Below, piece by piece: positions 1 to 9,294 of a stretch of DNA of 64,000 bases (the stretch's first letter is position 1; the number at the start of each line of letters is the position of its first letter). The stretch spans positions 175,842,736 to 175,906,735 of the forward strand of contig NC_080539.1 of assembly GCF_028640845.1 (NCBI RefSeq), read 5' to 3'. The position numbers were made by a program, and so were the translations under genes. The notes under the pieces are model-generated. The model saw only the letters and a program-made list of their open reading frames with translations, was not told the DNA's origin and did no database searches. The stretch is from Ahaetulla prasina. Lineage: Eukaryota > Chordata > Lepidosauria > Squamata > Colubridae.

Positions 1-435
1 GTCCAGAGCGTTGGCTAGTGTCAGGTTGCTCTTGGCTAGCAGCCGTCGCCGTAGACGGATGTCCTTGACCCCTCGGACGAGTTGCTCGAGTAGCACCTCG
101 TCTAGGTCTCGGTATCCGCAGTCCTTGGACGCTCTTCTTAAAGCGGCCATGTAGTCACCGATGGATTCGCCCTCCATCTGTCTACGTTCTCCGAATTCAA
201 ACCGCTGCACGTATTTGGACGGCGTCGGCGCGAAATGGTTCTTCAGCAAGGTCTGCAGAGTCGGCCACGATACCGATTGTATCGGCGTTGGCTCTGCCAG
301 GGCTTCCGCAATCTCGATGACCTCCGGCCCACAATGGCTTAAGAAGTAAGCCCGTTTGCGGTTATCCGGGATCCCCTGTAGTTCGTTGGCTTCTAGAAAG
401 CTTTCGAAACGGGTCATATACGTTCCCCATTTCTT
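1..435 (-). CDS. gag: gag block C, partial capsid-like frame, open to the window edge
   Basis: On the minus strand the frame starting near the codons KKWGTYMTRF (about 435) runs without a stop to base 1, roughly 145 codons. It lacks the initiating methionine and the first 15 or so residues, which are replaced by the cysteine-rich end of block B. Recognisable features are FESFLEAN, a region rich in Glu/Ala/Leu, KYVQRFEFGERRQMEGE, and a basic stretch before the edge. This follows the pattern of Ty3-type capsids that package element RNA in cytoplasmic particles. It is the only one of the three blocks with an undamaged frame here. Without a start of its own it could only be expressed as a fusion or by internal initiation. 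Confidence 0.7.
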
Positions 436-1147
436 CCCACACCGCCGGCATGTTGCGTCTTTAAACCTGCAGCGTTGGCGCTGATGCTGCCTCCGCAGCT
501 TCCGCACTCGCCACGGTCCTCAAAGTCGCGTTTCTCAGTCCGGCAGACCCTTCCTCCTCCTCGCCTCACCGCCGGATTCGGACTGAATCTCCTCCTGGTG
601 TACTGGCGTTGGCTTTGAGCTCGCCTTGGATTGAAGAGGCTTTTGCAGGGTCTCTGCTGCTTTAGTAGACATTTCGTGTGCTCTGGCTTCGCCCAGAGCG
701 TTGGCTAGTGTCAGGTTGCTCTTGGCTAGCAGCCGCCGCCAGACGGATGTCCTTGACCTCGGATGAGTTGCTCGAGTAGCACCTCGCCCAGGTCTCGTAT
801 CCGCAGTCCTTGGACGCCTTCTTAAAGCGGCCATGTAGTCACCGGCGGATTCGCCTCCATCTGTCTACGTTCTCCGAATTCAAACCGCTGCACGTATTTG
901 GACGGCGCGCGAAATGGTTCTTCAGCAAGGTCTGCAGAGTCGGCCACGATACCGATTGTATCGGCGTTGGCTCTGCCAGGGCTTCCGCAATCTCGATGAC
1001 CTCCGCCCACAATGGCTTAAGAAGTAAGCCCGTTTGCGGTTATCCGGGATCCTGTAGTTCGTTGGCTTTAGAAAGCTTTCAAACGGGTCATATCGTTCCC
1101 CATTTCTCCTTGACCGGGTTGTACGGTGCGGGTGGCGTGTTTGCCAT
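436..1147 (-). pseudogene. gag: gag block B with cysteine-rich nucleocapsid remnant, frameshifted
   Basis: This second gag copy has its start codon at 1147-1145. It lies 621 bp from block A, and the two share nearly all small deletions relative to block C, so one was copied from the other after the frame was already damaged. Unlike block A, it continues past RRRKGLPD (to 535) into about 100 bp (436-533) encoding, in mixed frames, clustered Cys/His/Gly residues resembling the zinc-knuckle region of Ty3-type nucleocapsids. That segment is fused within a few bases to the capsid of block C. Confidence 0.7.
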
Positions 1148-1154
1148 TTCGCTT

Positions 1155-1767
1155 CTCAGTCCGGCAGACCCTTCCTCCTCCTCGCCTCACCGCCGGATTC
1201 GGACTGAATCTCCTCCTGGTGTACTGGCGTTGGCTTTGAGCTCGCCTTGGATTGAAGAGGCTTTTGCAGGGTCTCTGCTGCTTTAGTAGACATTTCGTGT
1301 GCTCTGGCTTCGCCCAGAGCGTGGCTAGTGTCAGGTTGCTCTTGGCTAGCAGCCGCCGCCAGACGGATGTCCTTGACCTCGGATGAGTTGCTCGAGTAGC
1401 ACCTCGCCCAGGTCTCGTATCCGCAGTCCTTGGACGCCTTCTTAAAGCGCCATGTAGTCACCGGCGGATTCGCCTCCATCTGTCTACGTTCTCCGAATTC
1501 AAACCGCTGCACGATTTGGACGGCGCGCGAAATGGTTCTTCAGCAAAGTCTGCAGAGTCGGCCACGATACCGATTGTATCGGCGTTGGCTCTGCCAGGGC
1601 TTCCGCAATCTCGATGACCTCCGCCCACAATGGCTTAAGAAGTAAGCCCGTTTGCGGTTATCCGGGATCCCTGTAGTTCGTTGGCTTTAGAAAGCTTTCA
1701 AACGGGTCATATACGTTCCCCATTTCTCCTTGACCGGGTTGTACGGTGCGGGTGGCGTGTTTGCCAT
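1155..1767 (-). pseudogene. gag: gag block A (LTR-proximal), frameshifted
   Basis: This is the first gag copy after the leader. The start codon at 1767-1765 opens a frame beginning MANTPPAPYNPVKEKWGTYM, the expected N-terminus of a Ty3-type capsid precursor. The frame is then broken by several small deletions, for example in the segments matching the loss sites of block B. The distal part, recovered in another frame, is a Ser/Lys/Glu-rich linker ending RRRKGLPD at 1156. At 1155 the sequence jumps straight back to a position just upstream of another gag start (block B). It is probably not translatable as one protein. Confidence 0.75.
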
Positions 1768-1844
1768 TTCCGCGTTTCTGCCCTGAGTTTGCTGGGTTCG
1801 GAACTATCGTGCTTCAGCTCGGTTCTGGTTCTCCTTAGCCTCGA

Positions 1845-1864
1845 GATCCCACCTTCGTCGCCAA
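1845..1864 (-). other. primer-binding site of the LTR element
   Basis: The minus strand reads TTGGCGACGAAGGTGGGATC directly after the terminal CA of the LTR. TGG immediately inside the 5' LTR is the usual start of a tRNA primer-binding site, and similar TGGCGACGA segments occupy this place in many vertebrate Ty3-type elements. The tRNA was not identified. Confidence 0.6.
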
Positions 1865-2053
1865 TGTTAAGTTCGGGAAGTAACGAGGCTGGAGACCAGG
1901 GTAGTGACAACAGCTCTTTAATATAGGGTGAACCCAGCAACAGGCTGGGCGAAAACCCTCTCCTTTTATATAGTTCTGTTGGAGGGTTTGACCAATCAGC
2001 AACGTGCTGATTTCCCGCTCAAATATTTAAAGGTACAGCATTAATACATAACA
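1865..2053 (-). repeat. 5' LTR, 189 bp
   Basis: On the minus strand the repeat starts TGTTATG and ends CTTAACA, giving the canonical TG...CA ends within a short imperfect inverted repeat. It carries a TATA-like box (1961-1973) and a poly(A)-signal-like ATTAAA (1917-1922) in the order expected of a compact LTR. The boundary on the element side is fixed by the TTGGCGACGAAGG segment that follows at once. No second LTR is visible in the window, so terminal identity, and therefore age, cannot be measured. Confidence 0.8.
1961..1973 (-). promoter_or_regulatory. TATA-like box of the LTR
   Basis: The minus strand reads CTATATAAAAGGA about 80 bp from the LTR start. About 40 bp further down is ATTAAA, a plausible poly(A) signal. 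This spacing fits a U3-R-U5 layout with transcription starting near 1935-1940. The assignment is by motif and position only. Confidence 0.5.
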
Positions 2054-2136
2054 ATTATTTATTTATTTATTTATTTATTTGATTTTTATACCGCCCTTCT
2101 CCCGAAGGACTCAGGGCGGTGTACAGGCAAAAGTAA

Positions 2137-2168
<32 letters not shown>

Positions 2169-2826
2169 AAACAGACAATACAATATACAATATAAAATGC
2201 AAGTTAAAAAAACTTATTATAATTAGCCTAAAAACTTTAAAATATATAAAAAACTAAAACCCCATTTAAAATTAATAATAAGAAATTTAAAATCGATAAA
2301 ACTTAAGCCAGCCCCGCGCGAATGAAAAGATGTGTCTTCAGTTCTCGGCGAAAGGTCCGAAGGTCAGGTATTTGGCGTAAACCCGGGGGAAGCTCGTTCC
2401 AGAGTGTGGGAGCCCTCACAGAGAAGGACCTTCCCCTGGGGGCCGCCAACCGACATTGCTTGGCGGACGGCACCCTGAGAAGTCCCTCTCTGTGAGAGCG
2501 TACGGGTCGGTGGGAGGCATGCGGTAACAGCAGGCGGTCCCGGAAGTACCCAGGCCCTAAGCCATGGAGCGCTTTAAAGGTCGTAACCAAAACCTTAAAG
2601 TGCACTCGAAAGGCCACAGGTAGCCAGTGCAGTCTGCGCAGGAGCGGTGTTACGTGGGAGCTACGCATAGCTCCCTCTATCACCCACGCAGCTGCATTCT
2701 GGACTAACTGAAGCCTCCGAGTGCACCTCAAGGGGAGCCCCATGTAGAGAGCATCACAATAATCCAAGCGAGAGGTAACAAGCGCATGAGTGACTGTGCA
2801 CAAGGCATCCCGATCAAGGAAGGCAT
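2054..2826 (-). mobile_element. L2-like LINE, 5'-truncated 3' end
   Basis: A non-LTR retrotransposon fragment on the minus strand. It holds the end of the reverse-transcriptase protein (2803-2303), a 3' untranslated region of about 250 bp with A-rich runs, a stem-loop at 2120-2090 and a terminal (AAAT)n tail at 2080-2054. The stem-loop pairs CCGCCCT with AGGGCGG. A second copy of the same family is at 39774-40090. The clade name (L2 within the CR1 group) is recognised from protein motifs. Confidence 0.85.
2303..2803 (-). pseudogene. C-terminal end of LINE reverse transcriptase (L2-like), 166 codons open
   Basis: The frame is uninterrupted and contains the signature downstream of the reverse-transcriptase catalytic core in L2/CR1-group LINEs: SRLDYCDALYMGLPLR, RRLQLVQNAAA, LRRLHWLPVAFRVHFKVL, TFKALHGLGPGYFRDRL, and near the end APTLWNELPPGL and RRELKTHLF. 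The catalytic YxDD-type motif and the endonuclease are absent because the copy is 5'-truncated, the usual product of incomplete target-primed reverse transcription. The methionine at 2803 is internal, not the family's start. An open frame in a dead-on-arrival fragment suggests modest age. I do not expect it to encode a working protein. Confidence 0.85.
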
Positions 2827-3840
2827 CCCCCCTCTGGTTAGGTCTTAGCTAAGATTACAGTGGAATAGCTGAGGTAACTAGTAAGTCTTAACATCATTCA
2901 TGCATAAAATAATTTCATCTCTTGTTCCTGTTTTGCACACCAAAACATCCCCCCCCCCATACACACACTAGTTAGTTTCAGTCATTTACAGTATATGGAT
3001 ATCTATGAATGCATTCTATATAATATGTATGTGTAATATTCATGTGATTGTGTTGTTGATTAATATTCATGTAATTGAGTTCTTGATTAATATAAATTCA
3101 CAGAATCTGCATGTGTACATTTATTGGCTGCAGGACAAATTTTTTGGGGGGCAGATTTTTATCACTAGTAGTGGACAAAAGAGAAAAAGGAGCATTAATT
3201 TTCATTTTCTTTCTGGATTGTGACCCTAGTTATCTTGCACAGACAAAGCATGTTTCAACTTAGATTCCTCCAGATTTTTTTTTTTAATAAAAAGAGGAGA
3301 AAATTGAAAGCAAGAAAGCCACTTCATGTGGAACCATTTGGCATAGAAACTGTGTGAGTTCATTGTTCACTCGCCTTACTAGATGACTATATTCAGTCAA
3401 CCCATTAAGATGAACGAGAACCTTATCAATCAAGATGTAGACTTCAAAAGCTGTAGGCAAACTGCTTGTCACATCAGTCTTGAGTACATAGAAACCAGTT
3501 CCTTAGACACCCCAGATCACCAGCTCAGGACTGGCTCATGTTAATCGGCTCTTGCTTATAGGAGATTATTGTATTTACCTAAAGGACATCAACCCTGAAT
3601 TCAAGAGAATTTCCCACTCTCAGAAGGAAGATTACAAAGAAAATATGTATCTCCCTATGTTATGATATTCTCAGTGTGTCTATGATGGCCTAAGGATTAA
3701 ATTATTTGGGGGAAAGCTTATTCTTCCTTCCTCACTTTCTGGTGACTACCTTATTGAGAGGCAAAATATAATTATGCATTATAACATTCTTTTTTAAATA
3801 GCGGCTATCCATGGGCTATAAATTGGGGTAAGGAACTTCT
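2827..3840. other. no recognised gene; contains a 27-bp tandem duplication
   Basis: AT-rich sequence without a convincing reading frame. Units at 3034-3060 and 3061-3087 repeat a 27-bp motif beginning TAATATTCATGT with about three differences. There is an eight-C run near 2950. Confidence 0.6.
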
Positions 3841-3845
3841 GTAAT

Positions 3846-3925
3846 ATCTCTCTCTCCCCTCCTCTCCCTCTCCCTCTCCCTCTCCCTCTCTCTCCATCCC
3901 TGTCTCTCTCTCTCTTTCTGTCTCC
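3846..3925 (+). repeat. pyrimidine (CT/CCCTCT)n microsatellite
   Basis: Continuous C/T-rich tract with CTCTCC and CTCTCTC units. Confidence 0.85.
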
Positions 3926-4234
3926 CTGAAACTGTAGCGAGAGAAGCTTTTGATCATTTGCTGATTTTTCCAATGCTGCAAATCATCCAGCTTTTTTTTT
4001 GCTTAAGCCAGTACAAGGCCATAGTGTGTAAGATTCATTAAATTCATACCTCTCTGCTTTTGGCAAAGTGCAATCCTGTGCTCAGGCCAACCTCTGAAAC
4101 TGGGAGGTTTCCGAGTCTTAAGAAAATATATGAGCATCCTCAAAATAGTTGTCCACTGCAACCACCAGAGAAGATACTATGTTTTATTAACCACCATGAT
4201 ATAAGAAATCAAAGTACAACATTATCTTATAATC

Positions 4235-4235
4235 A

Positions 4236-4308
<73 letters not shown>

Positions 4309-4375
4309 GCTATCTAGCTATCTAGCTATCTAGCTATCTAGCTATCTAGCTATCTAGCTATCATCTATCTATCTT
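4235..4375 (+). repeat. compound (CTAT)n then (CTATCTAG)n microsatellite
   Basis: A pure tetranucleotide array changes at about 4305 into an 8-bp higher-order unit CTATCTAG repeated about seven times, then returns to CTAT. The 8-bp period suggests that one point mutation was amplified with its neighbour. Confidence 0.95.
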
Positions 4376-4416
4376 ATTAAGGAAGTCTTATTAACATTGT
4401 ATTATCTTATTTTTTA

Positions 4417-4770
4417 GGGATGTGGTGGCTTAGGGGGTAAGACACTGAGCTTGTCGATCGAAAGGTCAGCAGCTCAGCGGTTCGAATCCCTAAATACTGC
4501 GTAATGGGGTGAGCTCCTGTTACTTGTCCCAGCTTCTGCCAACCTAGCAGTTCGAAAGCACGTAAAAAATGCAAGTAGAAAAATAGGGACCACCTTTGGT
4601 GGGAAGATAACAGCATTCTGTGCGTCTTTGGCATTGAGTCATGCTGGCCACATGACCACAGAGACGTCTTCAGACAGCGCTGGCTCTTCGGCTTTGAAAC
4701 GGAGATGAGAACTGCCCCCTAGGACGGGAACGACTAGCACGTATGTGCGAGGGGAACTTTTACCTTTTAC
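4417..4770 (+). mobile_element. Sauria-type SINE, nearly full length
   Basis: The tRNA-related head runs from GGGATGTGGTGGCTTAG with B-box-like GGTTCGAATCCC. A conserved body follows (CTGGCCACATGACCAC, GGAGATGAGAACTGCCCCCTA) and the 3' end reads TTTTACCTTTTAC, the BovB-LINE-like end typical of Sauria SINEs. ATCTTATT occurs at 4404-4411 and again at 4771-4778, a probable target duplication separated from the head by a few T residues. Confidence 0.85.
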
Positions 4771-4933
4771 ATCTTATTGTTTACCAGCAAGTATGGATGA
4801 ATGAAATATGACTTGTCCTTGACTGAAGCCTCCAAAAGGTTTGGCAGAGGCCAAGGCAATGCACCATGATCCAAAAACCTACAGCTATTCTCTGTTAACA
4901 GTGTGCCTGTCTCTCTATCATCTGTCTATCTGC

Positions 4934-4935
<2 letters not shown>

Positions 4936-4995
<60 letters not shown>

Positions 4996-4996
4996 A
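4936..4996 (+). repeat. (CTAT)n microsatellite
   Basis: About fifteen uninterrupted CTAT units. This is a second array of the same motif about 0.6 kb after the first. Confidence 0.95.
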
Positions 4997-4999
4997 TCT

Positions 5000-6441
5000 T
5001 CTAAGACAAATGTAAATAAATGTATTGATAATATTACAATCAACACCAAATACATTTGAAATGATTCAAAAGGCTATAACAGGAGCTGCAACAATAACAG
5101 ATGTATTAAGACATGAAATTAAAAATATGAAGACATTCCAGTGTATCTAGATAGACAGACAGAGACGGAAAGAAAAGCGAGAGCCATGCTTGGCTTCAGC
5201 ATTAACTCAGCATGATGATGAGATGGAGTGTCCACCACAATACCTGCTAGCTTCCCACACTTCTGCCATTACGGTTAAAGCATCTGCATTTCATTTTGTT
5301 GCTGTGAATCAGAAAGATGTCAACAGTCCCAGTCATGTTCTTCCTCCCTGGGCCTTCTCTTTATGTTCTCTAAATGTAAGGATAATAACTGCCCTTGGCC
5401 TAGCACTGATAATAGAAATGTGGAGTCAGGTGGCTATTCCAAAGTTCATACTGTTTGCCCACAATGCATATCTAGACCCTGGATAATAATGCTAGAAGAT
5501 CTCTAGAGGGGGTAGCCCTGGGAGACTTGTTAGAAGAAGATTCCTAGCTCAAGATGCTTTTAAACCTGAGGCCAGCCCTGGAGCAAGTGACACAGGAAAC
5601 ATCCTTTCTGGCACCAGAACCAGGTGTATTGATCAATCGGAACGTTGGAAAACAAATACCAGGCAAGACTCAACCTGTTTATCTGATTAGAGTCTGTTAA
5701 ACAAATGCAACATACAGGATGTCTGCTTTCTTTTTTCCTTACTGAATTAACAAGTGTCAAGAAAGCAAGATGTCCTTCCCAATTTGTACAAGTAAAGAAT
5801 TCGGGTTCTGAGAGGGGGAAGAGTTTTTTGTGGTGCACTTTTCTTTTTGAGGACAATTCTATGGATGTGAACAAATTGCAACTGAAATATAGAAGACCGG
5901 GCACTAAATTTCTATTAATTCATAAAAACTAAAATAGAATCCATTAAGAGTAGTTTGGAATTAGTTGAAAGGAAATGTAAATTATCTACTATCATGCTTG
6001 AAATGCAGCTCCTAATCATGTTTGGCACCAGGCCAGCAGCCATTAAAGTAATTATTTTTAATCATCAGTACTTGGTGACATGAATACTCATATTTGTTGA
6101 TTTACTGGGGAAAGCACTTTAAGTTGTAAATAAAAGAAGCAGAGAAAATATACATTTGGATTTTAGTGTATACAATAATAATTATTCCTATGAAAGGGGG
6201 TAGCTTTTCAGAAGACAATCAGTTTTGCTTAAAAAAATGAATCTTTAGTCCCCTCTTATTATAGCTCAAAGTACTCACAGTCCAAAACTTATTCAAAAAT
6301 CATAATCTACAAATATTATCTTCAAGCACTGTTGCCTCATTGGGGAGCAAATGAGAAAGGTAGGGTGTTTTTTCCCCCCTCATTTGTTTGCATGGAATTT
6401 CTTTTAAGAAGGAGATGAGGCTAGGATTTGTTCTAAATCTA
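5000..6441. other. no recognised gene or repeat
   Basis: Both strands carry only short open frames without codon-like structure. I see no confident element in this stretch. Confidence 0.5.
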
Positions 6442-6995
6442 GGGCCTCTGGTGGCTCAGACTCCTAAGACAGTCTGTTATTAACACAGCTGCTTGCAATT
6501 ACTGCAGGTTCTAGTCCCACCAGGCCCAAGGTTGACTCAGCCTTCCATCCTTTATAAGGTAGATAAAATGAGGACCCAGATTGTTGGGGGCAATTTTTTT
6601 ATTTATTTTTAATTTTATTTGCATTTATATCCTGCCCTTCTCCAAAGACTCAGGGCGGCTTACACTATGTCAGGCAATAGTCTTCATCCATTTTGTATAC
6701 TATATACAAAGTCAACTTCTTGCCCCCCAACAATCTGGGTCCTCATTTTACCTACCTTATAAAGGATGGAAGGCTGAGTCAACCTTGGGCCTGGTGGGAC
6801 TTGAACCTGCAATATTGCAAGCAGTTGCTGTTAATAACAGGCTGCATTAGCCTGTTGAGCCACCAGAGCCAATAAGTTGACTTTGTATATAAAATATACA
6901 AATAGGATGAAGACTATTGCTAACATAGAGTAAGCCGCCCTGAGTCTTCAGAGAAGGGCAGGATATAAATGCAAATTTAAAAAAAAAATAAAACA
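6442..6995 (+). mobile_element. tRNA-SINE with L2-like tail, split by the insertion at 6594-6870
   Basis: The 5' half (6442-6593) runs from GCCTCTGGTGGCTCAG through the central TTGACTCAGCCTTCCATCC and AAAATGAGGACCCAGATTGT. The 3' half (6871-6995) resumes AATAAGTTGACTTTG and ends with an L2-like stem-loop tail GCCGCCCTGAGTC...GAAGGGC and an A-rich end. Joining the halves gives the order seen in the intact inverted copy between them. Confidence 0.8.
6594..6870 (-). mobile_element. same SINE family inserted in opposite orientation
   Basis: A complete copy on the minus strand, from the head (GGCTCTGGTGGCTCAAC at 6870) to the L2-like tail and T-rich plus-strand end at 6594. It sits inside the plus-strand SINE, so the 550-bp unit forms two inverted-repeat pairs. 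Confidence 0.85.
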
Positions 6996-7170
6996 TGCAA
7001 AGGGAAGGGACATATCAGACCAGAAGACCCAACAATGCTTTGTGGAGGAGCCTGTCTAGAACCTGAATCTGCAACTTGATACTTGAGGAATTCACACAGG
7101 TTTCACAACACCCTGGCAATCAATTACCCCATGTTCCATCTTATTTGATGTTGGGTTGCATTGATTATTA

Positions 7171-7417
7171 ATAGCAATAGCAATAGCACTTAGATTTATA
7201 TATCGCTTCACAGTGCTTTCCAGCCCTCTCTAAGCGGTTTTACAGAGTCAGCCTATTGCCCCAACAATCTGGGTCCTCATTTTACCCATCTTGGAAGGAT
7301 GGAAGACTGAGTCAACCTTGAGCCTGGTGGGATTCGAACTGCCAAACTGCTGGCAATCGGCAGTCAGCAGAAGTATCCTGCAGTACTGCACTCTAACCAC
7401 TGCACCACCATTGCTCT
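7171..7417 (-). mobile_element. CORE/MIR-like tRNA-SINE, (ATTGCT)n tail
   Basis: Minus strand: head GCAGTGGTTAGAGTGCAG, the same central GACTCAGTCTTCCATCC / AAAATGAGGACCCAGATTGT block as the SINE at 6442, then a different tail ending AAGTGCTATTGCTATTGCTAT. Other copies are at 24474, 55626 and 63873. The CORE/MIR label is inferred from architecture. Confidence 0.75.
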
Positions 7418-7419
7418 TA

Positions 7420-9290
7420 AAAAAAAATCAAAGCAGGTATGCTGTGAAACTAAGCACTAACCTCAAGCACCACTTTCCCCCCCAAAAAAATGCTATTTTG
7501 GTTCCACAGAAGCATCTTTAGAAAGCAAGAGTGATGTGTCACTTAAAATCAGTACCTTATCTGGAAGGGGATCCACCTGCTCCCCAAGACCCAGGGCAGC
7601 TCTAATCTTTCTTATTTTCAGCTCAGTATATCTTCGCTCAGCTGCTTCTTACTTTCAACTTTTTCTTCTGTCCTCTGCAGCAAGTATCTCCCTGGCTTCT
7701 TATTAATTTGCAAGCTCTTGTTTCATCTTCAAAACAATTTTTGTTGTCTCGCACATATCCATATAAGCACACAACTTAATCGAAAATTTATTTGCCAGTC
7801 TCATAGATTAGACAGAGAGATAGGCAGTCCATGTCTGCATCACCCTCAAAGTAAAATCTATTACCATAAAAGAGGACAAAAAAAGCACCTGTTTGTAAAC
7901 AAGGTATATATGCTGATTTATATGAACAGCTGCAATTTGAAAGTATTTATTATAATGTAAATTGAAATATATTGCATCTCAGCATAGAACGAGAGAACAA
8001 TCAATAACTTTACTCAGTGTGTCTTCTGAAAGGCAACTGAAGGTCCCAATTTTCTTTTCTTAAGATGCATTGTGATTAAACAGATTGCTGTTGTTACCTT
8101 ATCTGTGGCGTCTATCTTAATTCTTCCTATATTTCATATTAAATGAGAATAGAGAAAAAAGTGCAGAAAAAAGTATTAGCACGATACTTGTCTGAGCTTG
8201 CAAGCCAGTTATCTTCTTGAGCAAGATGATCAGTTGACATAGGATCGGTTTTTACTTGTTGGAATACTGAATAAACCCACCTGCCCTTTAAATATAAAAC
8301 ATTTCCATATATCATAGCTGTTAACAGATCACCTATGGCTTCTAGTCAAAAAGACAACTAGAAATAAATATTAAAGAATTAATAAATTATTAATCCTTAC
8401 GAAACTATATACTCGTTAGCTTAAATGTGCAAGATTCTGTATTTTTTCAACTTGACAATCATATAATGTGCATGGCTCTAGAATCTTAGGCTTTTCCACT
8501 TCTGTGTAAAAGTGCACACCTTTTCTCTGCTTGACAGGTACACATTATTTTATTTTTTTAAAAAATGCTTTGGCTTCTAAGGGCTACCAGAGGCCAGATG
8601 CAAAAAATGACCTTTGTATACATGTGTTTGGTAGAGACTGAAGAACCAAAAAAGATGTGTTGACACAGTTCATGCACACTGACCTTTTATAAAACATATA
8701 TAAAGCAGCTCAGCTGGATAGCAGCTATTCTGTGGCTGAATTCTCATGGCAGAATTTGGGGATACTTCAGGGAGGGATCCAGGCATAACCCACAGCCAAT
8801 GGATGTAAGTGAATCTATACTACTGAAATATGTAAGATAACATTTTACAAAACTGCAAGATGCCTCATTTTTGTAAAATGTTATCTAACCCAAAGAGTCA
8901 AGCTTTAATATTATATTTTTATGTTGTGTCATGCCAAAGAGCAATTTCTATTCCTTCTAGGAAAATTAACTGCAAGAAAAAAGCTATAATAACAAGAGCC
9001 TAGAAAAGGAGATCTCCAGAAAGCTTGTGACAAGATCAGTGACATAACTGAAACTCGTATCTAGTTGTACAGTATGTAAACTGGAACAATTGTATTGAAA
9101 ATATTTATTATAAATCAGAATGTTTTGCAAATGAGTCCTCAAATTACAACCATTCAAATACAGATTTTGAGACTAGGGTTTTAAAAAATTAATATTCAAT
9201 TGAAGCCGGAACTTTTCTTTTTAGGGTTAATAGATAAACAGCTAAAAAGAAGCCATGGAAGTGTTTTTTAATATATGATTACTGTGGTGA
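7420..9290. other. no recognised gene; contains a perfect 18-bp hairpin
   Basis: AT-rich DNA without a supported gene. Arms at 8835-8852 (AGATAACATTTTACAAAA) and 8869-8886 are exact reverse complements around a 16-base loop. Confidence 0.6.
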
Positions 9291-9294
9291 GATT

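Larger units (their letters stand above)
1..2053 (-). mobile_element. Ty3-type LTR retrotransposon, 5' part, cut by the left window edge
   Basis: Read on the minus strand, this is a 5' LTR (2053 to 1865), a primer-binding-site-like segment, a short leader and three tandem copies of gag sequence. Pol and the 3' LTR would lie left of base 1. It is far richer in GC and CpG than the surrounding AT-rich DNA, which suggests a fairly young insertion. The Ty3 assignment rests on the capsid-like protein sequence, the cysteine-rich nucleocapsid-like remnant and the LTR-proximal TGGCGACGAAGG segment typical of vertebrate Ty3/mdg4-type elements. The LTR end lies directly against the (ATTT)n tail of the neighbouring LINE, so it inserted in or beside that tail. 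Target duplication cannot be checked because the other end is missing. Confidence 0.85.

Noticed and set aside
535..1512. Plus-strand frames of 60-160 codons in the LTR element
   Set aside because: Shadows of the minus-strand gag blocks, which show family motifs.
4060..4317. Open frame of 85 codons over the CTAT array
   Set aside because: The frame exists because CTAT repeats encode Tyr/Leu/Ser/Ile without stops; no other coding signal.
4430..4495. tRNA gene
   Set aside because: It has box-like motifs but is the head of a Sauria SINE; no cloverleaf or proper 3' end follows.
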